The notes: a model not told the origin generated them from the letters alone. A DNA stretch of 64,000 bases from Arsenophonus endosymbiont of Aleurodicus floccissimus (GCF_900343025.1 NZ_OUND01000002.1:372001-436000); one strand, 5' to 3'; numbered from the stretch's first letter, positions 11,200-22,291 are shown. Numbers and translations: made by a program.

Positions 11200-12573
11200 T
11201 CATATTAACAAGATTATTTCTACGATTGGCGGCAAAAATAATGTAAGTAGTTTTACCCACTGTTTGACTTGATTACGTTTTATTTTACATGAACCAGAAA
11301 AGGTAAATATAGAGGATTTAAAAAAACTACCAGAAGTTAAAAGTTGTTTTAATCAAGCAGGGCAACTACAAATTGTTATTGGTACCAATGTAGATAAATA
11401 TTATAAAGCAATTCTCAATAACAATTTGATATCTCAACAGGGGACGACGATAAAAAAGCGCCCAAAATAGCGATTAAAAAAAGACAAAGTTTTGGACGCG
11501 GTTAATTCCTAATCTAGCTGAAATTTTTTCCCTTTGCTGCCTGCGCTGATTTGTGGCGGTTTGTTGTTAGGCTTGAGGAATGTTTTAGGTGAAGCCAATA
11601 GTAAACAATAAGCCACTAATGGCTTATTATCCTACACTAAAACCGATTTATGATTTTCTCTGGTTGCCTTGTGAAGCTGTTTTTCATTTTTTACCGGTAG
11701 CAATTTGCTGGTCAACAGTAAAAAATAGGCGGAACACCAATACTAGGTATTATTCTGGAAATTACATTAGCCTCGCCACAATTAATGAATGCCTATAATT
11801 TAGATAGTCAGTTACCTGCTGTTTGGGATTTTGGTCTATTTATTATCCAAAAAGTAGGCTATCAGGCTCAAGTTATTCCCGCTATTTTTGTTGGCTTATT
11901 TTTAGGTTGGTTTGAAATATTTATACTTCGTTATGTTCCTGGTTATTTGAAATTTGTGATTGTACCGATTATTACTTTGAGTATCTCTGTTTTTGTTGCG
12001 CACGCAATACTTGGTCCAATAGGGCGAATGATAGGTAACGAAATTTTAGAAGTAGTCAGATTTGTTATGTTCGGTGGTTTTGCCTCAATTGGCTCTGCTA
12101 TTTTTGGCTTTACCTATCCTCCATTAGTAATCAGTGGCGTTCATCATACTACGTTGGATATAGATCTGTAAATAATGCAAGCGCAGGGTGGAACGCCAAT
12201 TTGGCCGATAATTGCGCTTTCCAATATTGCACAAGCTTCTGCTGTGGTAGGCATTATTATTAGCCGTAAAGAAAATGAACGAGAAGTGACTATTCCGGCT
12301 GCAATTTCCGCTTATCTAGGCGTTACTGAGCCTGCGCTTTATAGTGTTAATCTTTATTATCGTTTTCCCTTGCCTTGCGCCATGGTAGGTTCTGCTTTTG
12401 CCGTACTTTCAAACGGTATCGGTGTGAGGGGATTGCCTGGTATTCTTTCTATCCAACCGATTTATTGGTTAGTTTATTCATTTGCGACAATCATTGCCAT
12501 TGTTGTTCCAATTATATTGACAATAGCAATTTACCGTTACCAACAGCGAAAAGGTACGCTTATTTCTGATTAA
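11200..12573 (+). pseudogene. treB: Trehalose-specific PTS enzyme IIBC, degraded
   Basis: TreB imports and phosphorylates trehalose, delivering trehalose 6-phosphate. The IIB domain reads KIISTIGGKNNVSSFTHCLT; the phosphorylated Cys of the HCxTR motif is kept, but the following Arg codon is TGA. KSCFNQAGQLQIVIGTNVDK follows. The IIC domain begins near 11500 and is open mainly at 11785-12171 (VWDFGLFIIQKVGYQAQVIP, HAILGPIGRMIG) and 12175-12573 (GGTPIWPIIALSNIAQASAV, GLPGILSIQPIYW). A TAA at 12169-12171 separates these last two in one frame. About ten residues are missing near 12400 relative to the E. coli protein as I remember it. No IIA domain is present, so Crr would serve. It precedes a GH65 phosphorylase and a beta-phosphoglucomutase. 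Confidence 0.9.
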
Positions 12574-12581
12574 GGGATTAT

Positions 12582-15286
12582 TTGACTAATATATTTTTAA
12601 TAGCGAATTTGAATTATTTGCATGTTGTTTTTAAACCACAAGAATTAGTGGTTTACCAAGCCAAAATGAATAATAAAACCTATCCGATAACCTATCAGAA
12701 AATTAATATATTAGAGTTATTAGAATTAATTAAACAAATTAAATTAGATTTTGCCAATATTCAAGGGGGAATATTAAAAGGAGATGCGTTAGCATTTTAT
12801 TCGCCATTTCGTATCAAAATTGCTAATGATGATGTTGTTGATATGGAGAAATGTTTCTCTGAAATATTCAATTTCGCCTTTATTCGAGTAGAAATTTTAA
12901 TTGATGATTGTGAAGAAGACATTAAAAAATGCTTTAGCAGAGAAACAATAAACAATAATTTGGAGCATTGATTATTGCGGTTATAATCCAGGCAAAGCGG
13001 AATATACCACTGAATCCTTATTGACCGTAGAAAATGGATATTTAGGGTTACGCGGGACATTACCTGAAATGGTAATCAGTCATGATACTTATCCGGCAAC
13101 TTATCTTGCAGGGCTTTATAATCAAGCTAATTTTGTAATAAATGGCCATCAAGTTCATAATGAAGATTTTGTTGATGCGCCCAATGCACAATATATCTCG
13201 TTACGTATTGGCCAAGGTAAATTTGTTAATCTTACGGATTTTAAACTTATTTCTCTTTATCGTCGATTAGATTTAATGATAGGAATTTTATCTAGTGAAT
13301 TACAAATTGAAGATCAAGAAGGGCGTGACTTAAAAATAGATTGTCGAAAATTTGCTAATACGGCAAGAATGACGCACTATAGTATTGAATATCAATTTTG
13401 TCCTTTAAATTTTTCTGATCAAATCACCATTTGTACCAAAACAGATGGTGGAACGTTTAATTATGGTGTTGAACGCTATCGTTCACTCAATTCCTCTCAT
13501 TATCAAATAAAAGATTTAAGTGTTGATAAACATAAAACTTATTTATTAGCGAAAACCTTTCAAAGTCAAATTGGGATTGGCGTTTCGACAGAAATTAGCG
13601 GTGATTTTTTTGCGCCAAATAATGTCGAAAATAGGATAAATGAAAATAGTATTGTTCAACAGAAGGCTTTTTCTGCTCAACAAGATAACTGTTATCGGTT
13701 AGAGAAAAATGTAGCGATCGCTATTTCTACTGTTTTTAATCAAGATTGGCAGCAAGTAAATTCATGGCAGTTGCCTGATTTTGCTACCCAGTTAGCAAAG
13801 AGTCAGCTTGCCTGGCAAACGCTTTGGCAGGCAAGTGATATTGTCATTGCTGGTGATATGATGACGCAAAAACTATTGCGTTTACATACCTACCATCTAT
13901 TAGCTTCTTGCTCCCCATTAACGAATGGTAAACATAAATTAGATGTTTCTGTTACTGCCAGAGGTTTGCATGGAGAAGCTTATCGAGGGCATATTTTTGG
14001 GGATGAGATATTTATTCTGCCATTTTATATTATGCATTTTCCGACAAAACCGCCCGCCAATTATTAATGTACCGTTATCGGCGGTTGCCGGCTGCAAAAC
14101 ATGCCGCTTAGCAAGCTGGTTTTCAAGGTGCTATGTTTCCCTGGCAATCAAGTCATGATGGTAGTGAGCGGACGCAAACCTTACATATAAATCCGCTGAC
14201 AGGACAATGGGATCCTGATCATAGTCACTTACAGTGTCATATTTCTTTAAGAATTGCTTATAATGTTTGGCTATATTGGCTAAATACTGGCGATAAGCCA
14301 TTTATGATCGATTTTGGGTTGGAATTATTAATTGAGATTACCAAGTTTTGGCTGAGTAAAACAGTCTGGGATGCGACTACCAATCGATATCATATTGGTG
14401 GCGTTATGGGGCCAGATGAATTTCATGAATATAGTTTAGGTAATAAAGAAGCCGGTTTGCAGGATAATGCTTACACTAATTTAATGGGGGCATGGTTATT
14501 TAATCAAATTGATCTGATAGTTTTATCTTTGTCAAAACAGGATTTAAAATATCATTTAAATCCTGTTAATGTCGATAATGATTTCTGGCAGCAACTAAAA
14601 ACCATTAAAGAAAACTTAGCGTTATCAATTAATGAGCAAAATATTATCGGGCAATTTGATGGTTATTTTGCCCTTGAAGAAATTGATTGGCAAAAATATC
14701 GCAATAAATACGGTAATATTTATCGGTTAGATAGGATACTGCGCGCTGAAGGGAAATTAGCCGATAATTATAAGATTGCCAACCAACCAGATTTATTAAT
14801 GATATTTAATAACTTTAACTAAGATGTTGTTAGTTTATTATTAGAGAATATGAATTATCCTACGTATGATAATTATGTAGAAAAAAATTTTAATTACTAT
14901 TTTTCTCGCACTTCCCACGGCTCGACACTATCTCATGTTGTTCATGCGTCTTTGGCTGAGAATATTAAATCGGCAGCATTTATTTTGGCAATTATATCAA
15001 GACGCTTTATTTTCCGATTATCAGGATATTCAGGGTGGAACGACCTCACAGAAGGTATTCATACTGGCGTAATAGCGCGGCCACCCTCAATATGACAATT
15101 ATGACATACGGTGGGGTAGATATTTGCCAATCGTTATTGAAAATCAATCCTTCATTACCTACTCATTGGCAGCATCTCCAATTTAAGCTGTGCCATTTAG
15201 GCATTAATTACCAATTTTTTATCACTCAAGAACAATTATCAATTGGATGTGATCAGGATAGTGAGATACAAGTGGGTGAGCAGTAG
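12582..15286 (+). pseudogene. GH65 disaccharide (probably trehalose 6-phosphate) phosphorylase, degraded
   Basis: GH65 phosphorylases split alpha-glucosides with phosphate, giving beta-glucose 1-phosphate. Open segments are 12582-12971, 13021-14067, 14133-14822, 14850-15095 and 15035-15286. The GH65 start motif LLTVENGYLGLRG is at about 13017. TARGLHGEAYRGHIFGDEIF is at 13950-14010, VMGPDEFHEYSLGNKEAGLQ holds the catalytic acid Glu (about 14405), and the phosphate-site SHGSTLS is at 14915. The following GGTTSEGIHTG motif is split by a shift at 15050. The GH65 frame has no start codon between TAA 12949 and its first conserved residues, so the 129 codons at 12582-12971 are probably an N-terminal domain of the same about 900-residue protein. 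Its place after treB points to trehalose 6-phosphate as substrate; maltose or kojibiose phosphorylase are alternatives. Confidence 0.8.
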
Positions 15287-15342
15287 TATCGGATTTCTGC
15301 CGGTAAAATTGCTAATATTGTTTATAAAAATGAGTTAGTTGC

Positions 15343-16012
15343 ATGAAGAGGGTCATGATCTTTGATCTTCATGGTGTTATTGTCTATACCGCTTTTTATC
15401 ATTTTAAAGCTTGGCAATATTTGGCTAAACAAATCGATATTGATTTTGATGTGACCTTTAATGAAACCTTGAAGGGAATAAGCAGAATTGAATCATTGGA
15501 GAAAATTTTGCTTTATGGTAATAAAGCCGATGTTTTTAGTGTGGCAGAAAAAATGCGCTGATGGACAGTAAAAATGATTACTATGTAAAATCACTCAGTA
15601 AACGGACAGAAAAAAATATCTTGCCTGGGGTATTGCTTTTTATTAAACAAGCCAAAAAAAGAAAATACCTTGTGCGATAGCCTCCGCTTCTAAAAATGCC
15701 AAGATGATCCTCGAGCAACTGAATATTAAAGATTATTTTAATGTAATTGTTGATCCTCACTCTTTGTCTAAAGGTAAGCCGGATCCGGAGATTTTTTTAA
15801 CAGCGGCCAATTTAATCGATATATTACCTAATGAAGCGATTGGTTTTGAAGATTCACAAGCAGGAATTACAGCATTAAATAGCGCAAATATTTTTTCTGT
15901 TGGCATATCGTCAAAAGACAATTTAGTGCGTGCAGATTTACGAGTAGACTCTTTTGAAAAATTAATTTTGAGCAACTGCTATGTCTATAACTTAATGTTT
16001 ATAATTATTTAA
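15343..16012 (+). pseudogene. pgmB: Beta-phosphoglucomutase (HAD superfamily), degraded
   Basis: This enzyme converts beta-glucose 1-phosphate to glucose 6-phosphate, the step that follows GH65 phosphorolysis. HAD motif I reads MIFDLHGVIV; in beta-PGM the expected motif is FDLDGVxxDTA, so the second Asp (acid/base) has become His and the next is Tyr. Further on are FNETLKGISRIESLEKIL (cap domain), LSKGKPDPEIFLTAA and IGFEDSQAGITAL (motifs III and IV). Frameshifts lie near 15560 and 15670. It starts about 55 bases after the GH65 gene and completes the putative operon. A changed nucleophile region plus frameshifts make it dead. Confidence 0.85.
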
Positions 16013-16106
16013 TATAAATAGTAAACATTTGGTAAAATAACCTATTTTCCATCTTTAGGTCAGGCAATAAACTAGTCACTGAGGTTGGTGTTATATAGTT
16101 TTACTT

Positions 16107-16150
16107 ACAAATACTGACAGTGCTTTTTTACTGTCAGCATTTATAACAAC
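16107..16150. terminator. Probable bidirectional terminator
   Basis: CTGACAGT and ACTGTCAG at about 16114-16138 form an 8-bp stem around a T-rich loop, between the end of pgmB (rightward) and the end of the siderophore operon (leftward). T runs are short, so strength is uncertain. Confidence 0.5.
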
Positions 16151-16166
16151 CATTACCTTAATGTAT

Positions 16167-16584
16167 TTAAGAATATGTAATGGGCATGTTTTGCAACGGC
16201 TGAATACTAAAATCAACAACAGGAAGTGCTGGAGAAAATAGATGTCTGGTAGTTTTATATGAAAATATTTTCCCTTTACTTACAATATGCTCCCTAATTT
16301 TTTCAGGGCAAAAAGGTTCACCATTACACCAGTGATAAATACTTACACACTCATAGGGTATAATCAAGCATGACACAAGGAAGACATGCTAAACCTAATC
16401 GATATGCAGCACAGTATCGACGATTACCATCCATAATAATCCTTGTCTGTTTCTCTATTAGCACAGCCGTTATCCATCTCTGACAGTGAATAATCTCCTC
16501 TAATAACATTTCTACATGTTCACTGTTAACCTCTTCAGATGGACGGATCAATGCAAGTGGTCGCAATACTATGTTATATTTCAT
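16167..16584 (-). pseudogene. SbnI-like ParB/sulfiredoxin-fold protein, frameshifted
   Basis: SbnI, in the staphyloferrin B locus, has a ParB/Srx fold; it makes O-phosphoserine for SbnA and senses heme. The N-terminal part from the ATG at 16584 (preceded by GAGGT) reads YNIVLRPLALIRPSEEVNSE and IIMDGNRRYCAAYRLGL, including the DGNRR nucleotide-binding motif of this fold. A frameshift near 16360 moves the C-terminal text (SIYHWCNGEPFCPEKIREHI and onward) to another frame. The joined product is about 139 residues, only the N-terminal domain of SbnI (about 250). It is the last gene of the leftward siderophore operon. The functional link to SbnA is inferred from context. Confidence 0.7.
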
Positions 16585-16591
16585 GTTTACC

Positions 16592-17783
16592 TCATCTGAT
16601 ATCAGCAAGTACGTTAAGTAGGGTATCAACCTCCATCTTCGCTGCTATATGCATGGACAGATGCACGTACGACAACGTCAAGCCCACGATTTTTCATATC
16701 AATAAATGTTGAATTAAATCGTGAACAGGAAACATTCATACGACGTGGATGAGTAGATAGATACTTTTGTACATTTTCTGGAATAATATTCTTGACAGTA
16801 AATGTAACAATCCCAGATAAATATTTTCCGCGGTCATGTCACTGAATGTGAGGTAAGTCCTTCAGACCGGTTCTAAGTTGTTTCCCAAGATGAAGAATTC
16901 ATTGAGTTATATTTTCCTGGTCTAATGATGTAGTATATGCGGCGGCGGCTACCAGGCCAAGACGATCGGCAATATTAGCTTCCTAGCATTCAAAACGACG
17001 GGCACTATCATTAATATGATAATGATTAGCACTTTCCAGCTTCGCGGTATGATGATTAAGCAATATTAGCTCTATTGTTGAACTTAATATGTTATCTATC
17101 CATAGAAAACCAGTACCACGTGGAGCACGTAAGTATTTGCGACCAGAAGCGGGTTAGTACATGATAGCCAATTTTTTTGATATCGAATGGTAAATGCCCA
17201 ATTCCCTGGCAGGCATCCAGAAAAAACCATACGCCTGCTTCGCGCGCTAGTGCGCCAATTTCTTCGACGGGTTGTATTGGCCCGCCATGTATACCAAGCA
17301 ATGGTAGGCTTATTAGTCGGATATTGGGATTATCCAATGCTTTCTTTAGGTGTTCCAAACAAACAGCACCGGTTTCATCTTCATTCAGTACTTTAACCTT
17401 TATACCATCTCGTTTTTGTCTTTGCAGATAAGGTATGTAATTTCCTGCATACTTAGTTGTTGAGGTAAGAAGAATATCACCAAATTTCAATGGTAAAGAA
17501 TAAAATTCCATATCCTAGGCACGAGTCGCATTCTCCATCAGTGCGATATAAGCAGGTTTTGCATTGATTAGCGTTGCTAGTTCCTGATAGACATTTTCAA
17601 TTGACTGTCGCTGGGTCACAGCAGCTTCATAGCCACCGATGGTGATTTCTTTAGAGTAATGTAATGTTGCCTTATCACACGTATAACTGGTTCAGGCATT
17701 AAACTTGCCCCGGCATTATTAAAATGGATGACGTGCTCCGTTCCTGGAGTATCAGCGCGAAGCTGTGTCAGACAAAGTATCAC
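16592..17783 (-). pseudogene. Class V aminotransferase-like PLP enzyme, degraded
   Basis: Fold-type I PLP enzyme of the cysteine desulfurase/isopenicillin epimerase group, about 390 residues. The N-terminus reads HFNNAGASLMPEPVIRVI. The open piece 17092-17511 contains FGDILLTSTTKYAGNYIPYL, RLISLPLLGIHGGPIQPVEE and WFFLDACQGIGHLPFDIKKI (the Asp and Gln that contact PLP). The Schiff-base Lys region and RGTGFLW lie across a frameshift near 17150. The C-terminus gives VVVRASVHAYSSE and EVDTLLNVLADI, stopping at 16592-16594. Likely start is GTG at 17783, overlapping the binding-protein stop. Within a siderophore locus it could supply or modify an amino-acid building block; its exact reaction cannot be read. 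Confidence 0.8.
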
Positions 17784-18890
17784 TATGATGCCCTAACCAT
17801 ATATTCTGCTAAGTATAGAATGGGAAGAAATTCACAATGAAGGCGACGGAATGTATCATCGTGATCAAGTTCACTGAATAGTTCAGAATGGATCCATTTT
17901 GCTAATTGCTGGATGGCAATGACATCGTAAGGACTGTTGTAGAACTGATGCCAAATAGCGAAAAATGCATTATTATGCTGAGCTGAACTGTTTTTATAGG
18001 CAGGGCGGGTAGTAAACCATGCTAGTTTAGTTTGGGCTTCTTCGATATTCGCACCAGGGCCGAGAGGTATCCATCGTCCACCAGGTACTAATGCCTGAAA
18101 ATTACCACTGGTCAAAATTACAATATCGGGATTGGCTGATACTATCTGCTCTGGATTGATGGTAAAAAAAGAGCCTGGAGATAGCGATGCAGCTATATTT
18201 TCTCCGCCAGTAAGTTTGATAAATCGCCCAAAACTTCCTTTACTAAATGTCATACAGCACTCATCAGAATATCCTCCTAGACGCTCAAGAAATACTTTAG
18301 GTCGAGAGGACGTTAACTTATTTACTTAGGAGGTTACACGTTTTAGTTCCATATCACGGAATCGAAGGTAGGCGGTGACAAGCTCTATTTTGCCGAACAG
18401 TTTTACCGTCGGGGAAATATTTGCTATTGGTTCATAACGAAAATCAACATAAACGATAGGGATCCCGGCGTTGGACAGCGCCGCACCTCATATCTCAAAT
18501 CTACGATCGCTTTTCTTGCATCGATATTCATGATGATAACGTCAGGTTTGAGGCTAATGGCCAGCTCTACATCGAAAGTTCCCTGTTCGCTACCACCAAA
18601 AAAGTAGGGATTTTTTCCAAAAGATGGAAACGTTTTCGATACTGTTGCCATGTCGCTGGATCTGACTGAATTAAATCCTTTCTCCAAGCAACTACTCGCT
18701 TAGCTGGATTTTCCTTATCCAACATTACAACAAGGTAAAGTTGTCGGCCTTCGCCTAGGATCACGCGCTGAACAGGAAGTTTGACTGACACAGTTTTACT
18801 GAGGAGATCAGTCACCGGAGTAACTATTTGTTCCGCTGGGGCACTGGAAGAAATTAGCAGCATGGTAAAAAATAAAAACCTTACTATCAT
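17783..18890 (-). pseudogene. Siderophore/cobalamin-type ABC substrate-binding protein, degraded
   Basis: Periplasmic class III binding protein (FecB/BtuF fold). The N-terminal signal peptide is hydrophobic and ends SSSAPAEQIV. Following text includes VSVKLPVQRVILGEGRQLYL, then SLKPDVIIMNIDARKA and, after shifts near 18590 and 18480, a 156-residue piece with VSANPDIVILTSGNFQALVP and RWIPLGPGA. The ATG at 18890 overlaps the MFS stop as ATGA, suggesting translational coupling. Lesions are frameshifts at about 18580 and 18490 and stops near 18300. No permease or ATPase of this operon is present; those occur only in the separate uptake operon at 30.7-33.5 kb. Confidence 0.8.
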
Positions 18891-20119
18891 AGCTCATACC
18901 CTATAGATTTATTTGATTCTTTGGAGGAAAGGCTAACTTTCAACGTGATAAAAAATGTGATGAGATACATCACCGCCACACAAATAAACAAAGCAGGCAA
19001 TCCTCGCCAAATAAGAGTTACTCCGCCAAGAGCAATACCTGCAATAGCCAATAGCAATACCCGCAATAGAAGCAAACTGGCTTATACTTTGTGTTAGGCC
19101 AAGTACATAACTTTGTTCTCCCTTAGCCGCGGTACGAGATATTAATGCGGTTAGTGCGGGTGTTGTAGCATCGAGCAATACTCTCCACAAAAAATAGAGG
19201 CCAATAAACAACCCAGTTTGACGCACAGCTGCAAGCAGCAAGGTTATCAGGAAACAACCGATTATTATACTCAACATACGCTTCAGGGTAGTGTGCATAT
19301 TATGGGGTTCGAACCACCGTGCCTAAAATGTAGTAGAAACGATTACACCGGTAGCCTGTAGACCATATGCCAATCCCACCAACCATTTCGGAGCACTGAA
19401 AAGGCTTGTAACATAAAATGAAAACGGGGTTTGCGTTATCATCCTGCTAATTAATAGCAGATTAAGAATAAGCAATAATCCAGCCATTGCTCTATTATTG
19501 ACGGTATGTAAAGTGTTTTTTTCTTCTGGGAGAGGGGGGGCGGACAATGCGCTTTTAGTCTGGCCATCATCAGGTAATACTAGGAGCACCAAAAGAGAGT
19601 ACATAGAGCACAAATAATGGATGCACTCGGACTGATCCAGAAAAAGCTCAATAGATCGAGAATAGCTCCACCGGTTAGAGCACCCAAAAGTGCTCCTGTA
19701 TTAGTAGAAACCTGCAACCATGCGAATAAACGAGTATGTTGTGATGCCGGAACTATGGCAATACCATAAGCTTGTGCTGGAGCAATATAGCCGGCACAAT
19801 CGCCCTGAATAAAACGCAGAATAAGTACAATCCATACATCATTTGCGAAGACGAGTCCTAACTGTGTTAGAGCAAGACCAGCCAGCGCGCGGATCATCAT
19901 TGTTTTATTGCCGATCCTGTCACCAACGCGCCCCCAGAACGCGCTTGTCAGTATAATGCCTAGCATAGGAGCAATATAAACACCGGTGCCGGCAAAACTC
20001 AGCAGTTCCTGCGATGTCATATTTGCTAAATACAACAGCCAAAAAGGTCCGCTCATCTCCATTGCGCCCATTGAGAGCAATTATACAACAATAAACACGA
20101 CGCTACCTGTCATGCGCAT
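18887..20119 (-). pseudogene. MFS transporter, probable siderophore exporter, degraded
   Basis: A 12-helix major facilitator of about 400 residues, comparable by position to SbnD. ATG at 20119 overlaps the previous stop (ATGA). The N-terminal half reads FAGTGVYIAPMLGIILTSAF with WGRVGDRIGNKTMMIRALAG, carrying the MFS loop 2-3 motif GRxGDRxGxK. The second half is split between 19323-19613, 18933-19298 and 18887-19075. Lesions are an in-frame TAA near 20083, a shift near 19595, a stop near 19325 and a shift near 19060. The role as exporter is inferred from the neighbouring biosynthetic genes. Confidence 0.8.
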
Positions 20120-21278
20120 TCTGTTACCACCCTAATTTCCGGCCAACTGACGGGGATAGGGACGGTGGCATTGTTTTCCCCTATATACTCACAACACCAA
20201 AGATAGATTTCATTGATATAAGGTATTGGCACCTTAAGACGTTCTCCAATAGTAACTAAAAGGCTAAGATCACAGGCAATATCTTCCTGAGAGACTCTAT
20301 GGTGTTGATCAAAAACATATCCTTCTTCATTTTTAGCTTTAATAAGAGAGATCGGAATTCCTTGGTATGCCTGATTCGTTCTCAGAATACTTAACAATGT
20401 ACGAGGATCAGCAATAAGATCACCATAAGCTTCAACGATTTTCTGCTGTAAAGGTTGTACTGAGCGTAGATCGATGTGGAGTGCAGCTTCAGCTGCCTTA
20501 CACAGCAACTGATTTTCCTCATCGCAACGGGAAAGGAAGTAGGCGCTTAACTCTGGGCAATCATTCCACCAACAAGGAATATGGTTGAAGGAATGTTTGT
20601 GCCATTGCCACTATGGACAATTAAACCGTAAATTACGGAGCCATGCATAATTGGATTACCTGTGGAGTTAGGGTAATTTCGAGGTAATCAGCAAGTAGTA
20701 TCACAGGCGATTCATAAAGTTGGTTCAGATAACCGATTAATGTCTCAGCCATTTCTGGCTTTTTCCTACGTTGTAATGCAATATAAAGATGTGATTTAGC
20801 GCCACCAAGTTTGACACTTTTCCCCGGATAAGCTCAAAAACAATATGGGAAACATCTTTCATCCCCCGTAATACGATGTTAGGAAGAGTTCCTAAACGAT
20901 GCTCTGCCAGCCAGTCAAAACCACCAAAACCAGGAATTGCACAGCCAAACACCGGTTTATTACGTGGCAATGCTGGCTGAATACGTTTTAGTACACTATC
21001 TCTTACATGAATTGGTGTAGTAATTATAATGACATCGGCATCACGGTAAGCTTCATAAGGACACGCTGTTACCAAGAGGGACTGGTTTTTAATAAGGTTC
21101 CGTAATTCAATAACGCATGAATTTGTCCGCCATTTTTTCTATAGGTCGCCTAAAATTTGGGTTGGCTGCTGAAAAATGTAACGTCGACTTTAGGATTTTG
21201 ACTGAATAAAACTACAGCAAGGTGGTCGGTATGACCCACACCACAGATAGTTACTTTCAATTTATACTCAGCGATCAT
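20110..21278 (-). pseudogene. NAD/NADP octopine/nopaline (opine) dehydrogenase-like protein, degraded
   Basis: Opine dehydrogenases reversibly couple an amino acid and a 2-oxo acid. The Rossmann start reads KVTICGVGHTDHLAVVLFSQ. Then come YRDADVIIITTPIHVRDSVL, KPVFGCAIPGFGGFDWLAEH, and after a frameshift KSVKLGGAKSHLYIALQRRK, the GNPIMHGSVIYG region (family motif NPxxHP) and the helical C-terminal domain (20110-20508). Length would be about 389 residues, normal for the family. The ATG at 21278 overlaps the SbnA-like stop as ATGA. In staphyloferrin B loci this place is held by SbnB, which oxidatively hydrolyses N-(1-amino-1-carboxyethyl)-glutamate to diaminopropionate and 2-oxoglutarate. That is chemically an opine dehydrogenase reaction run backwards, so this protein may be a non-homologous replacement. 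That last step is inference. Confidence 0.75.
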
Positions 21279-22291
21279 GATTTACACTCCAGAATTGTGG
21301 AGGAAGCAAACCAGTTATCGAGTTGATCCCAGATTTCTGGAGCAGTCAAATCTCGTTCTTTAAGCCATTCTTCATTGAAAATAGTGTGCAGATATTTTTC
21401 ACCTCCATCAACGAGGACCAGCGTCACATTGTCCTTGATTATCCTTTTACCGATTAGTTCTAGCGTCTTATAAATTGCTCCCCCAGTAGAACCGCCAACC
21501 AATAAACCAAACCGTTGAGCAAGATAACGGGCTGTTTCAAAAGCGTAAGCATCAGAAACCTGTTCACCGTAATCAATGCAGCTATAATCTAGTACTAGAC
21601 CAATCGTATCTCCCTCTGGTGTTCCTGTCCCTGACTGGTAATATGGCTTGCCTGGTTTACTAAATACAATGGAACCTTCCGGTTCAATAGCAATAATGAC
21701 AGTATCAGGATTGTGAACCTTGAGCCCGTGTGCAATACCCGTTATCGAATCACCAGTGCCGACGCAGTCCACCCATGCGTCAACCCGACCAATTTGATGG
21801 ACAATTTCACGAACCAGATCAGCATACCCACCTGCGTTGGCGGCATTATCAGACTGATTCATAAAGATAGCACCGGATATTTCACTGGCGATCTCGGCGG
21901 CCATACGTTGGCGTTCAATAACAGCGACTTCATTTTCACCATAGTCCACCTTTAACATAACGGATCTCAGCCCCCAACGCGCGCATGATGGATATTTTGT
22001 CCTGAGCTGCATGTTGTCGACAACGGCGATAAACTTAAGACCAAATTCAATAGAGGCTAACGCTAGTCCAATAACGGTATTTCCAGAAGATGACTCAACA
22101 ATCATTTCACCCGGTTGGATACGCCCATATTTAAGTGCCGCAACAATCATATTTCTGGCCATACGGTCTTTCATACTACTACCGGGGTTATTTTTCTCGA
22201 CTTTGATGTATAACCGGGAGTCTGCTTGTGTCAATGGCAACTGTATGACAGGAGTATTGCCAAGTAAATCAGTTATTTTGCTGAAAATCAT
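21275..22291 (-). pseudogene. SbnA-like PLP synthase; open frame with two hidden compensating frameshifts
   Basis: Fold-type II PLP enzyme of the cysteine synthase family, 338 codons without a stop. It most resembles SbnA, which joins O-phosphoserine and glutamate on the way to 2,3-diaminopropionate. Seen: LLGNTPVIQL, the Schiff-base Lys in NNPGSSMKDRMARN, and the substrate loop ESSSGNTVIG. However, between about 22013 and 21950 the translated text (QLRTKYPSCARWGL and onward) is not family-like. The -1 frame there gives the expected HAAQDKISIMRALGAEIRYV. A one-base deletion near 22013 and a one-base insertion near 21950 therefore cancel, leaving about 21 wrong residues. The PLP phosphate loop, expected GTGGSxTG, reads GTGDSITG. 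The open frame is probably a non-functional or altered enzyme. Confidence 0.75.

Noticed and set aside
17177..17431. Two overlapping plus-strand frames of 84 and 69 codons
   Set aside because: Antisense to the well-supported class V aminotransferase text.
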